A stretch of 42,670 bases of DNA from positions 1 through 42,670 of the forward strand of contig LIHK01000021.1 of assembly GCA_001399795.1 (NCBI GenBank). Reading direction: 5' to 3'. This document shows positions 17,909-26,358 of this stretch, piece by piece (position 1 is the first letter of the stretch; each line of letters opens with the position of its first letter). The position numbers and the translations under genes were made by a program. The stretch comes from Candidatus Bathyarchaeota archaeon BA2. GTDB taxonomy: Archaea; Thermoproteota; Bathyarchaeia; Bathyarchaeales; Bathyarchaeaceae. The notes below the pieces were generated by a model that did no database searches, was not told the DNA's origin, and worked only from the letters and a program-made list of their open reading frames with translations.

Positions 17909-18293
17909 AACGATGGAAAGCACAACATTAACGCCTGAAAGAACGGAAGACACGGACCTAGCAGGTGCCATAGATAGAATTCTAGACAAAGGATTAGTGA
18001 TCAACGCAGACATCACTGTCGACGTTGCAGGCGTTGAACTACTCGGAATCAAAATAAGAGCTGCCCTAGCGTCCTTTGAAACGGCGGCGAAATACGGGTT
18101 AGAGTTTCCATCTGGAACCAACTTCGAAACAGCGGCTTGGAAAGAAACCATGATAGAAAAAGAGGAATGCCCCCAATGCGGTAAACGAGTTGAGAGGGAG
18201 GAACTGCTAAACTTTGCGTGTCCGTGGTGTGGATGGGAGAGCGCAAAGGCGAAGAAAAGAAAGAAAGCTGGCGTTAAGGTGGAGGTCCAATAG
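17880..18293 (+). CDS. second GvpJ/GvpA-family protein with C-terminal zinc ribbon
   Basis: ATG at 17913 likely; LAGAIDRILDKGLVINADITVDVAGVELLGIKIRAALASFETAAKYGLEFP then CPQCG...CPWCG. Confidence 0.88.
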   Translation: MDATDQMRDKTMESTTLTPERTEDTDLAGAIDRILDKGLVINADITVDVAGVELLGIKIRAALASFETAAKYGLEFPSGTNFETAAWKETMIEKEECPQCGKRVEREELLNFACPWCGWESAKAKKRKKAGVKVEVQ

Positions 18294-18824
18294 TTGAATA
18301 TCTCAGAGAAGGTGAGGAAGGTGAACATACTTGTGAGAACGGTGGATGAGAAAAGCAAGCAGATCATAACATGCCTTTTGAGAGAACGACACGCAGGAAT
18401 CAGAAAGCTCGCGGATCTAATTCGCGCCTCCTCGGATATGGAAGTACTTACCCGGATCAGAGAAGTCATAAATCCAAGAGCACAAAAAATCATAGGAGAA
18501 CCCCTTATCACGTTTGAAAAATCCAAGATCGATCCGTTGACTGGTGAAAAAATCACATTTTCTTGGTGGCTGAAAGAAGAACTGATGGAAGGCTTACATT
18601 ATGAGGGGTTGTTGGATGTCTTCGACGAGGGAGACGGTTTGAGGGTGGTAGCCTGCCTTCCCCCGCAAGAGAGAGATGTCAATGTCGAAGTGAAGGGCGA
18701 TTTTCTCATAATATCCGGAAAGGAGTACCACAGGGAGGTTTCCCTCTTCTATCCCGTTGAAAAGATGGTGAAAAAAACCATCAACAACGGCATTTTAGAA
18801 GTTAAACTGAACAAAATCGGATGA
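18294..18824 (+). CDS. gvpH: GvpH-type Hsp20 protein
   Basis: TTG start; LLDVFDEGDGLRVVACLPPQERDVNVEVKGDFLIISGKEYHREVSL...NNGILEVKLNK. Confidence 0.78.
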   Translation: MNISEKVRKVNILVRTVDEKSKQIITCLLRERHAGIRKLADLIRASSDMEVLTRIREVINPRAQKIIGEPLITFEKSKIDPLTGEKITFSWWLKEELMEGLHYEGLLDVFDEGDGLRVVACLPPQERDVNVEVKGDFLIISGKEYHREVSLFYPVEKMVKKTINNGILEVKLNKIG

Positions 18825-18830
18825 GAAAGC

Positions 18831-19160
18831 ATGCCAATAAAGATCGATGAAGACAACTTGAAGTCCGGACTCCTTGGTCTAGTTGTAGCTCTAGTTGAAA
18901 TCATACAGGATGTGCTTGAGAGAGAAGCGATACGAAGGATGGAGTCTGGGAGACTGAAGGATGAGGAAGTCGACCGGCTGGGAAACGGACTAATGGAACT
19001 CCGTGCGGCACTTGAGCACATAAAAAAGGAGAACCACCTCGAGAAGACGGTTAGATCTCTGCGGACTGATCTTGACAAATTAGTGGAAGAAACCATCGAC
19101 GTTATGGCTAATCCAGAAAGATGGGAACGGGAGATGGAAAAAAATGAGTTCAGACAATAG
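18831..19160 (+). CDS. gvpK: gas vesicle protein GvpK
   Basis: GLLGLVVALVEIIQDVLEREAIRRMESGRLKDEEVDRLGNGLMELRAALEHI. Confidence 0.95.
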   Translation: MPIKIDEDNLKSGLLGLVVALVEIIQDVLEREAIRRMESGRLKDEEVDRLGNGLMELRAALEHIKKENHLEKTVRSLRTDLDKLVEETIDVMANPERWEREMEKNEFRQ

Positions 19161-19944
19161 TCACGCAGAAGGAAGATATCTCTACTGCATAGTCAACAGC
19201 GGCAAAAAAACGAGTTTTGGGCAGATGGGAATCGAAGACAGCCTCGTCTACACTGTGCTTATTAACGATATAGGTGCGGTCGTCCACCGTTGCGAGGCGA
19301 AGCCCTACAAAACGGAGGACAAGGAAAAAGCAGGAGAGTGGATTTTAACACATCAATACGTGATTGATTTGGCTACTAAAGAATTCGGTACAGTAATTCC
19401 CCTAACTTTTGACACCATTTTTAAAGGGGACGATGAAATAGTGAAGCAGTGGCTCCGTGAAGAATATCGCGAACTTAAGACTCTATTAGAAAAGCTTGAC
19501 GGAAAGGCAGAATATGGAGTTCAGATATTCGTCGAGGATGACTTCATTGAAAAGGTGCCGGAAGAAAAAGAAGAGATCCAGAGACTAAGAAAGGAGATAG
19601 AAAACAAACCTAAAGGAGTAGCTTACTTACTTCGGAAGAAATTGGAAAGGAAACTAGAGCTTGAAAGAAAGGCGTTAGCAGATAAACACGCTAAGAATCT
19701 ATACGATCAGATTAAGAGGCTTGTCGACGATGTGAAGCTTGATTCCACAAAAAGAGAAGTGCCCGAAAAATGGAAGGGCAAGCAGATGATCTTGAACCTA
19801 GCCTGCCTTGCGCACAAAGATAACATTCAAAGCTTAGGAAACATGCTGGGAGAGGTCAACAAAAGAGACGGTTTTGCTGTGAGATTCACTGGACCCTGGC
19901 CGCCTTATTCCTTTGTAGGAGAGATCGGAGTCAAAGGGAGATAG
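19144..19944 (+). CDS. GvpF/GvpL family protein
   Basis: GRYLYCIVNSGKKTSFGQMGIEDSLVYTVLINDIGAVVHRCEAK...VRFTGPWPPYSFVGE. Confidence 0.93.
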   Translation: MSSDNSHAEGRYLYCIVNSGKKTSFGQMGIEDSLVYTVLINDIGAVVHRCEAKPYKTEDKEKAGEWILTHQYVIDLATKEFGTVIPLTFDTIFKGDDEIVKQWLREEYRELKTLLEKLDGKAEYGVQIFVEDDFIEKVPEEKEEIQRLRKEIENKPKGVAYLLRKKLERKLELERKALADKHAKNLYDQIKRLVDDVKLDSTKREVPEKWKGKQMILNLACLAHKDNIQSLGNMLGEVNKRDGFAVRFTGPWPPYSFVGEIGVKGR

Positions 19945-19957
19945 AAGGTAAAAATAG

Positions 19958-20989
19958 ATGAAAACTGGAAGATACCTGTACGGAATAATAGAAACGGAGA
20001 AGAGAGAAAGCTTCGGCAACATTGGATTAGGCAACAGCAAGGTGTACACCATCCAACATGAAGATATCGGCGCAGTGGTCAGCGACATCCCATTAGGCTA
20101 CAAGGTCGAAGTAGAAGAAGCCATGACCCACGAGAAGACCTTGCAAAAAATCATGAAGACCCACACAATCATCCCTATGGGTTTCAGGGTCATAGCTAAG
20201 AACGAAGCGGAGATAAAAAACATCCTGAAGCGAGCTCGAATGAAGTTTAAGAACACGCTGGAGAGGATAGACAACAAGCTACAGATCAACGTCAAGATTT
20301 TATGGGACAAAGCCATTTTAGCCAGCATCTTAGGAGAAAACGAAGAAATACGGACATTAGCCGCGGAAGCGACGAAGAAGAAGACCGCTGACCAGTCACT
20401 CAAAATAGAGCTGGGAAGAAAGGTTAAGTCAGTCTTAGACGAAAGAAAAAACGAATACCTGAAGAACGTGCATAGTGTCCTAGAAAATCTGTCAAGTGGG
20501 TTCAAAGAAAACAAAATCACAGATCAAGACACCGTAATGAACGCTTCTTTTTTGGTGGACAAAGAACAAGAACGGAAATTTTACGACAAAACAAATGAAC
20601 TGGAAAAAGAATACGATAAAAAACTTATGTTCCTCGTCGTCGGCCCCTTGCCACCATACAATTTCACTGAGATCGAGATAAAGAAGATGGATTCTAAGAC
20701 CATAGAAGACGCGAGAAAGACTCTGGGGCTAGGCCAAGAGACAAGCATATCCGAAATAAACTCGGCGTACGATCGGCTGGCGCGAAAATACCACCCAGAC
20801 CTTCATCCCAATGATCCCCTTGCAGAAGAGAAGTTCAAGAAGATAAAGAAGGCGCATGACACGTTGACGAAGTACTGCGAGCATTACCTCTGCTCCTTCG
20901 AGAAATCAAAAGTTAAGGAGACCCTTCTAATACAGGAAAAACTGGCTGAAACCGTTTCTAAAAGGGCATTGCAATGGGTCGAACAATAG
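19958..20989 (+). CDS. GvpF/GvpL family protein fused to C-terminal DnaJ (J) domain
   Basis: GRYLYGIIETEKRESFGNIGLGNSKVYTIQHEDIGAVVSD...VVGPLPPYNFTEIE, then ARKTLGLGQETSISEINSAYDRLARKYHPDLHPNDPLAEEKFKKIKKAHDTL with HPD motif. Confidence 0.92.
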   Translation: MKTGRYLYGIIETEKRESFGNIGLGNSKVYTIQHEDIGAVVSDIPLGYKVEVEEAMTHEKTLQKIMKTHTIIPMGFRVIAKNEAEIKNILKRARMKFKNTLERIDNKLQINVKILWDKAILASILGENEEIRTLAAEATKKKTADQSLKIELGRKVKSVLDERKNEYLKNVHSVLENLSSGFKENKITDQDTVMNASFLVDKEQERKFYDKTNELEKEYDKKLMFLVVGPLPPYNFTEIEIKKMDSKTIEDARKTLGLGQETSISEINSAYDRLARKYHPDLHPNDPLAEEKFKKIKKAHDTLTKYCEHYLCSFEKSKVKETLLIQEKLAETVSKRALQWVEQ

Positions 20990-22902
20990 GAATTGATCTC
21001 GGAACCACCAACTCCGCTGGCGCTGTAATGAAATACGGGAAAATAAGGCTTGTTCCAGCATCTGAAGGACCAATCCCCTACGGAAAAATGTTTCCCTCTA
21101 TTGTAGCGTTTAAAGAAGACGGCGAAATAATTGTGGGGAAGAATGCAAAGGACTACGCTTACGTTCATCCGGATAGGACGATAAGATGGATTAAAAGGAA
21201 AATGGGCACAGATTACACCGTAGACATAGACGGTCGCAAATATACTCCTCAAGAAATTTCTGCCCTAATACTAAAGAAGATAAAAAGAGATGCAGAAATC
21301 TACCTTGGAGAGAAGATAGACAAAGCGGTGATCTCGGCGCCAGCGTACTTTAATAACAACCAGAGAAACGCCACAAGAGAGGCAGGAGAAATAGCAGGGC
21401 TTGAAGTCTTAAGGATCGTCAGCGAGCCGACAGCCGCCTCACTTGCCTACGGTTTAGACAAGATCAGAAAAAACCTGAAGATAGCAGTGCTAGACTTGGG
21501 CGCTGGAACCTTCGACGTAACTATCTTGCAGATGAACAACGGCATCTTCAAGGTCATATCCATCAGTGGAGACACCCATCTAGGCGGCAAAGACATGGAC
21601 GATAGAATTCTAAATTATCTTGTCGACAAAATTGAGGAAAAATACGGCATTAACTTAAGAGACGACCAAAAAAATTTGAACAAGCTTAGGGACGCTGGGG
21701 AAATGGCAAAGATCCATCTCTCCAGCAAACTTTCAACAACCATAAAGACACAGCTTAACATAGATGGGTCTAACATCAACCCACACATCGTTCTAACCCG
21801 AGACAAACTAGAGGAGCTCATAAAACCAGAACTCGATAGACTACGAGACCCCTTAGAACAGGCATTGAAAGACGCAGGGCTAGAACCTCAAGACATCGAC
21901 AAACTTGTTTTCGTAGGCGGGCCGACTAGGATGCCAGTTATTAGAAGATACTTCAAAGATTTCTTCTCGGGATTGGAATCTGAAGAAGGCATAGATCCCA
22001 TGGGGATCGTCGCTGTAGGCGCCTCCATTCAAGCTAGTGTTCTGAAAGGTGAGATAAGGGATATGCTTTTGTTGGATGTTACGCCTCTCTCGTTGGGTGT
22101 AGAAACCTCTGGCGGAGTATTTACGAGATTGATCAAGAGAAACACTACTATCCCAACGGAAGAAAGCATGATCTTTGTAACAGAAGAAGAAGACCAGACC
22201 TCGATGATGATCCACGTTCTGCAGGGAGAAAGGGAGATGGCGAAGGACAACATATCCTTGGGTTTGTTCAAGCTAGACGGCATCCCCCCTGCGCCCAGAT
22301 ACGAGCAGGAGGTCGAGGTTACCTTCCAAATCGATGCCGATGGCATACTAAACGTCTCCACCGAGATTCTAGAAACGGGGAAAAAAGAAGCGATCAAGGT
22401 GACGAAGCCCACAGAGCTGTCAGAGGAGGAGATTACAAGAATGATTATCGAGGCAACAAAGTTTGACAAGGTGGACAAAAGGAAGAAGGAAATCGTTGAA
22501 ACTTGTAACCGGGCAGAGGCTGTGATCTATGCAACGGAGAAATCAATAGAAGAGATGTGTAGAAAAATCTCTGAAGGAGAAAAAAGGAAACTTGAAGAAA
22601 CCTTGGGGAAACTGAAGACAGCGTTGAATGGCGACAACACCCAGAAAATCCAAGGGTACACTGATGAGCTGTTGGAGCTGGTGAAAGGAGCGAACATGAA
22701 GGTGAAGAAGATAAGTCAAGCGAAGAGACTGGTGTCCTCAGTGGAGAAGAGGCTGAGGGGTAAGGTTTCCAGAGAAGAGAGAAGGAAGGTTGAGGAAGCG
22801 GTTAAAAGGCTTGAGGGGACACCTTACAAAGACGTGGGAAAAGAGATGAATAAGCTTAAGGAAATGATAATCCTACTAGAGGCAGACTATGGGGAAAGAT
22901 AG
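20974..22902 (+). CDS. dnaK: Hsp70 chaperone DnaK
   Basis: GIDLGTTNSAGAVM...SEPTAASLAYGLDK...VLDLGAGTFDVTIL...VFVGGPTRMPVIR; substrate domain DVTPLSLGVETSGGVF; overlaps preceding stop by 16 nt. Confidence 0.97.
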   Translation: MGRTIGIDLGTTNSAGAVMKYGKIRLVPASEGPIPYGKMFPSIVAFKEDGEIIVGKNAKDYAYVHPDRTIRWIKRKMGTDYTVDIDGRKYTPQEISALILKKIKRDAEIYLGEKIDKAVISAPAYFNNNQRNATREAGEIAGLEVLRIVSEPTAASLAYGLDKIRKNLKIAVLDLGAGTFDVTILQMNNGIFKVISISGDTHLGGKDMDDRILNYLVDKIEEKYGINLRDDQKNLNKLRDAGEMAKIHLSSKLSTTIKTQLNIDGSNINPHIVLTRDKLEELIKPELDRLRDPLEQALKDAGLEPQDIDKLVFVGGPTRMPVIRRYFKDFFSGLESEEGIDPMGIVAVGASIQASVLKGEIRDMLLLDVTPLSLGVETSGGVFTRLIKRNTTIPTEESMIFVTEEEDQTSMMIHVLQGEREMAKDNISLGLFKLDGIPPAPRYEQEVEVTFQIDADGILNVSTEILETGKKEAIKVTKPTELSEEEITRMIIEATKFDKVDKRKKEIVETCNRAEAVIYATEKSIEEMCRKISEGEKRKLEETLGKLKTALNGDNTQKIQGYTDELLELVKGANMKVKKISQAKRLVSSVEKRLRGKVSREERRKVEEAVKRLEGTPYKDVGKEMNKLKEMIILLEADYGER

Positions 22903-22904
22903 AG

Positions 22905-23558
22905 TTGGAACCCACGAGAAACAGTGCACTCGTAGACCTTATTGACAGAATACTGGTCAAAGGAGTCATCCTCCAAGCAGATCTCGTCATCTCGGTTTCT
23001 GAAGTGCCCTTGATCGGAGTCAACTTGAAAGCCGCAATCGCCGGTATGACAACCATGCTAGATTACGGGATGATGGAACCGTGGGACGAAAAAATCAGGA
23101 GGTACGCCCTAGAACACAGCGACGAAGAAGAATTGCCGTTGGATAATAACGAAAAAATCGTCCTCAAGACATTTGGTTCGCACTATTATCGCGATACGTC
23201 TCTTCCCGGCGTCTGGAGACAGGGGTATCTTTATCTCACAAACAAAAGACTTTTCTTGTTCCGGAAAAAACCAGCTAAAATCTTGTTTGAGGTGCCTCTG
23301 GAAAAAATTAGAGGTCTAACTATCGAAAGAAAGAAGTATCTAAAGGAGAAAGAGGAAACCCTTCTTCTTTTAATTGAAAATGAGCGAACAGACAGTGATG
23401 TAGCGGTGCTTCACACTCTAGAAATAAGAGAGCTAAAAAGAAGGATTGAAGAAAGAATAGAAAAAATTCATAGAACCGTGAAGGTCTTACCTTCCACCTA
23501 TTTAGGATCTCAGCATAAGCTAAGGAGAAAATCCTCCACGGGCTTTTACAAAATGTGA
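22905..23558 (+). CDS. GvpA/GvpJ/GvpM-family domain fused to PH/GRAM-like domain
   Basis: LVDLIDRILVKGVILQADLVISVSEVPLIGVNLKAAIAGMTTMLDYG then GYLYLTNKRLFLFRKKPAKILFEVPLEKIRGLTIERKKYLKEKEETLLLLIEN; TTG start. Confidence 0.8.
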   Translation: MEPTRNSALVDLIDRILVKGVILQADLVISVSEVPLIGVNLKAAIAGMTTMLDYGMMEPWDEKIRRYALEHSDEEELPLDNNEKIVLKTFGSHYYRDTSLPGVWRQGYLYLTNKRLFLFRKKPAKILFEVPLEKIRGLTIERKKYLKEKEETLLLLIENERTDSDVAVLHTLEIRELKRRIEERIEKIHRTVKVLPSTYLGSQHKLRRKSSTGFYKM

Positions 23559-23864
23559 CATCCTTTGCATGGAGGCTCTGTAGGCGTTGAATGTTTTTTC
23601 GAATTTTTCTTTTCCTTTAGAGGTTACTTGGTAAACTATTTTCCCTTTGTCAAAGCTTGACTCTATTAATCTATTGTTCTCTAAGAAGTGGAGTAGGGGG
23701 TAGAGGGAACCAGGGCTGAGCAAGACCCCAAATTCTCTGTGGATAGCCGCGATAATCTTGTAGCCATACATTGGTTCACCGTTCAGCATCGCCAAGACCA
23801 CTATGTCTAGAAAAGTCTTAACATGTTTTTCAGTAATTCGTTCTTCAAGCCTCACGCTTTTCAC
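23520..23864 (-). CDS. PadR-family transcriptional regulator
   Basis: FLDIVVLAMLNGEPMYGYKIIAAIHREFGVLLSPGSLYPLLHFLENNRLIESSFDKGKIVYQVTSKGK. Confidence 0.9.
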   Translation of the reverse strand: MKSVRLEERITEKHVKTFLDIVVLAMLNGEPMYGYKIIAAIHREFGVLLSPGSLYPLLHFLENNRLIESSFDKGKIVYQVTSKGKEKFEKTFNAYRASMQRMSHFVKARGGFSP

Positions 23865-24064
23865 TAACGGTTCCTACCTTTAACTTCAGATTTTACATGC
23901 GGGTTCAAAGGTATCTTTTTTATATCGACGTCCACAAGGTCTCCCTTTTCGATTTGAAGAACCTGACAAACTTCTTTAGGTATCGTTACCCGATGACCTG
24001 CAACAACTTTGGCAACGAAATTCTTTTTCAACCGCTTGCTTCCTCTGATTTCCTTTAAACGCAT
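23864..24064 (-). CDS. AbrB/SpoVT-like DNA-binding protein
   Basis: KNFVAKVVAGHRVTIPKEVCQVLQIEKGDLVDVDIKKI. Confidence 0.8.
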   Translation of the reverse strand: MRLKEIRGSKRLKKNFVAKVVAGHRVTIPKEVCQVLQIEKGDLVDVDIKKIPLNPHVKSEVKGRNR

Positions 24065-24320
24065 CGCGTCGTAAATCTTGTTAACATGAAAATATACTGC
24101 TTCCTATCAAGATTGAGCCCCTTCCTTGTTTTTCTTTTTAAAAAAGCGTTTAAATTTGGAATGTTAGCAATTCCCATATAGTCTTAAACAATTAAAATAC
24201 GCCAGAATATGAATAGAATTCTAATTTAGATTCTGAATCTGAATAAGTTAGCCAACATACACATTGCGCGCACCCAGTTTGCAAGGGAAAATTGAGAAGG
24301 TCGAAGATCATTGTAAACAT

Positions 24321-24405
24321 TGTCAGATTCCGATACAAGCGTCGTTACATCATATTGAATATTTGTTAAATAGTAAGATGCCAGATTAAACTTTGCTGAA
24401 CAAAA
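24321..24405 (+). promoter_or_regulatory. gvp-type promoter motif, diverged copy C
   Basis: TTCCGATACAAGCGTCGTTACATCATATTGAATATTTGTTAAATAGTAAGATGCCAGATT aligns ungapped with 11689..11749; same 24-nt spacing. Confidence 0.7.
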
Positions 24406-24449
24406 GAAAGAAATTTCGAAGACTCTAATAAACTAGGAGACAAGCACAG

Positions 24450-24635
24450 ATGAAAACCCAAGTGATCCTACGCCGAAATGCGATCACTTTCTGCGCCTTT
24501 GAAGGTAAGTGCCGCTTCAAAAAGCTAGCCACCAAGGAAAATGCACATCAACCTAAAACTCGATACGCGATCTGCACTTGGAAAGATCGTTGTAATCAAC
24601 AAACCAATCATTCAGGAACAGCACTATCAAAATGA
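24450..24635 (+). CDS. 61-aa protein with two C-x5-C motifs
   Basis: MKTQVILRRNAITFCAFEGKCRFKK...YAICTWKDRC; AGGAG upstream; follows promoter copy C. Confidence 0.45.
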   Translation: MKTQVILRRNAITFCAFEGKCRFKKLATKENAHQPKTRYAICTWKDRCNQQTNHSGTALSK

Positions 24636-25134
24636 ACAAAAAAATCAAAAACCGACCAATGGTGAACCTTTTCCAAAAAGCAAATTAGCTTTTTACCGAT
24701 CTTTTCCGGACCGATGTCTCTTTTAAAATGCCTTAGGTCTGGAGAACGATTTCTCCAGCCTAACTCGGGAACCAAAATCGCAATCCCCAATTCTTCCAGG
24801 CTTCTTTCCTTCCGTCAATCGTTCTGTCTCTCTCACCCCACCTTAAACTTTTGCTTGCCATAGGAGCACTATTTTCTTCATCTACCAGAAATTAGTTCAA
24901 GAAAATCTTTTATGTCAGAAAAGCGATTGTTGTGTCAACGAAGGAATCTGGGCCTATGAAGAAATACCCGACGACTCCAACGACCAATTCTCCAACGATG
25001 TTCTACGGCTACGGCTTTTATTTTTATCGTTAAGGCCCAGTGAGCTAAAACAAATTTTGCACCTTAGCTTTCTGGGCTTCATGGGGGTTTGTTAGTTTAC
25101 GAAAAAATCTAACGTTAAACACCGCAAACGAATT

Positions 25135-26358
25135 GTGGTCAAATATGGAGGAGCCAGCCTAGCAGATCATGATCGTATTTTAAAGGCTGTTACGGCAGTT
25201 GCTATAGAAGCTAAAAAAGGTACAAAAATAGCCGTGATTGTTTCAGCCATGGGAAAAACAACCGATCAGCTTCTCAGCGCAGCCAAGAACGCTTCCAACG
25301 GAAAAATTGGGAAAGGAGAACTAGATGAAATTTTGGCAATGGGCGAGAGAACCAGCATAAGAATCTTTTCTGTAGCATTAAAGGCGCAAGGGGTAGAGTC
25401 CCGTTACTTCGACCCCTTAGATCCAGACTGGCCCATCATAACAGATGACACCTTCACAGATGCAAACCCTATCATGGAAAAATGCAGGGAAAGAATCCGG
25501 CAACACGTGCTTCCCCTCGTTAAAAAAGGCATAGTACCCGTTATTGCAGGCTTTGTAGGAAGAACATCCGACGAGAGGATAACCACGCTTGGAAGGGGCG
25601 GAAGCGACACAACAGCCTTCATCTTAGCAGAAGCCCTAGAAGCAGATGAGCTTATCTTGGTCACCGACTCCGAAGGAATCATGTCCGCTGACCCAAAAAT
25701 TATTAGCAAACCTGAAAGGCTTCGAGAAATCGATGTGAACACCTTGGTGGGCATAGCGGATTCAGAAACAAAATTCATCCACAGAAAAGCTTTAAGATAC
25801 AAAGATCCGTCACTAAAGGTTAGAGTAATCAGCCATACCCATGGAGACTTGAACACAGAGGGCACTCTAATAAAGGGAGCCTTGTCAACCGAACTAGACG
25901 TAGCCTTGGCAAGTCAATCCCCCGCAACTTCAATCACAATAGTAGGTCGTGGCGTTTCCGAAAAACCAAAAATCGTGCAAGAATTAACCCAGACAGTTAG
26001 GAACCAAACGCATCTGCTGGGATTATCTCTGAACTATGACTCAGTAATTTTGTACGTGGCTGAAAAGGCAGATTTGAATTCGCTTCTCGAGGAAGTTCAC
26101 GAAACAATTTCAAAACACGAGGAAACTATTGCAATGTCTGTCAGAAAACAGCTAGCCTTTCTCAAGGTTAAGGGTGTAGGCTTAGAGGAAACTCCCGGTC
26201 TCATAGGAAAGATAACAGAAACTCTGCGACTAAACGACATAAACATTTTCGGCCTCCTCACAATCACATCCAGCATTCTTCTCTTCGTAAATTGGAACGA
26301 AAAAGAAAAAGCTCTAAACCTAATTAAAAAATCTTTACGAGGCAACCAAAAATGCTGA
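25135..26358 (+). CDS. aspartate kinase
   Basis: [19 protein letters not shown]...[12 protein letters not shown]...[22 protein letters not shown]-like C-term. Confidence 0.95.
   Translation: MVKYGGASLADHDRILKAVTAVAIEAKKGTKIAVIVSAMGKTTDQLLSAAKNASNGKIGKGELDEILAMGERTSIRIFSVALKAQGVESRYFDPLDPDWPIITDDTFTDANPIMEKCRERIRQHVLPLVKKGIVPVIAGFVGRTSDERITTLGRGGSDTTAFILAEALEADELILVTDSEGIMSADPKIISKPERLREIDVNTLVGIADSETKFIHRKALRYKDPSLKVRVISHTHGDLNTEGTLIKGALSTELDVALASQSPATSITIVGRGVSEKPKIVQELTQTVRNQTHLLGLSLNYDSVILYVAEKADLNSLLEEVHETISKHEETIAMSVRKQLAFLKVKGVGLEETPGLIGKITETLRLNDINIFGLLTITSSILLFVNWNEKEKALNLIKKSLRGNQKC

Noticed and set aside
17753-18556. 267-aa minus-strand ORF
   Set aside because: Antisense to two zinc-ribbon GvpJ-like genes and gvpH; no recognisable domains.
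24727-24790. tRNA-like appearance (CCCGAG...CCTAAGGC on the minus strand)
   Set aside because: No acceptor pairing and no T-arm consensus (GGTTCRAAYCC); only the hairpin itself is supported.
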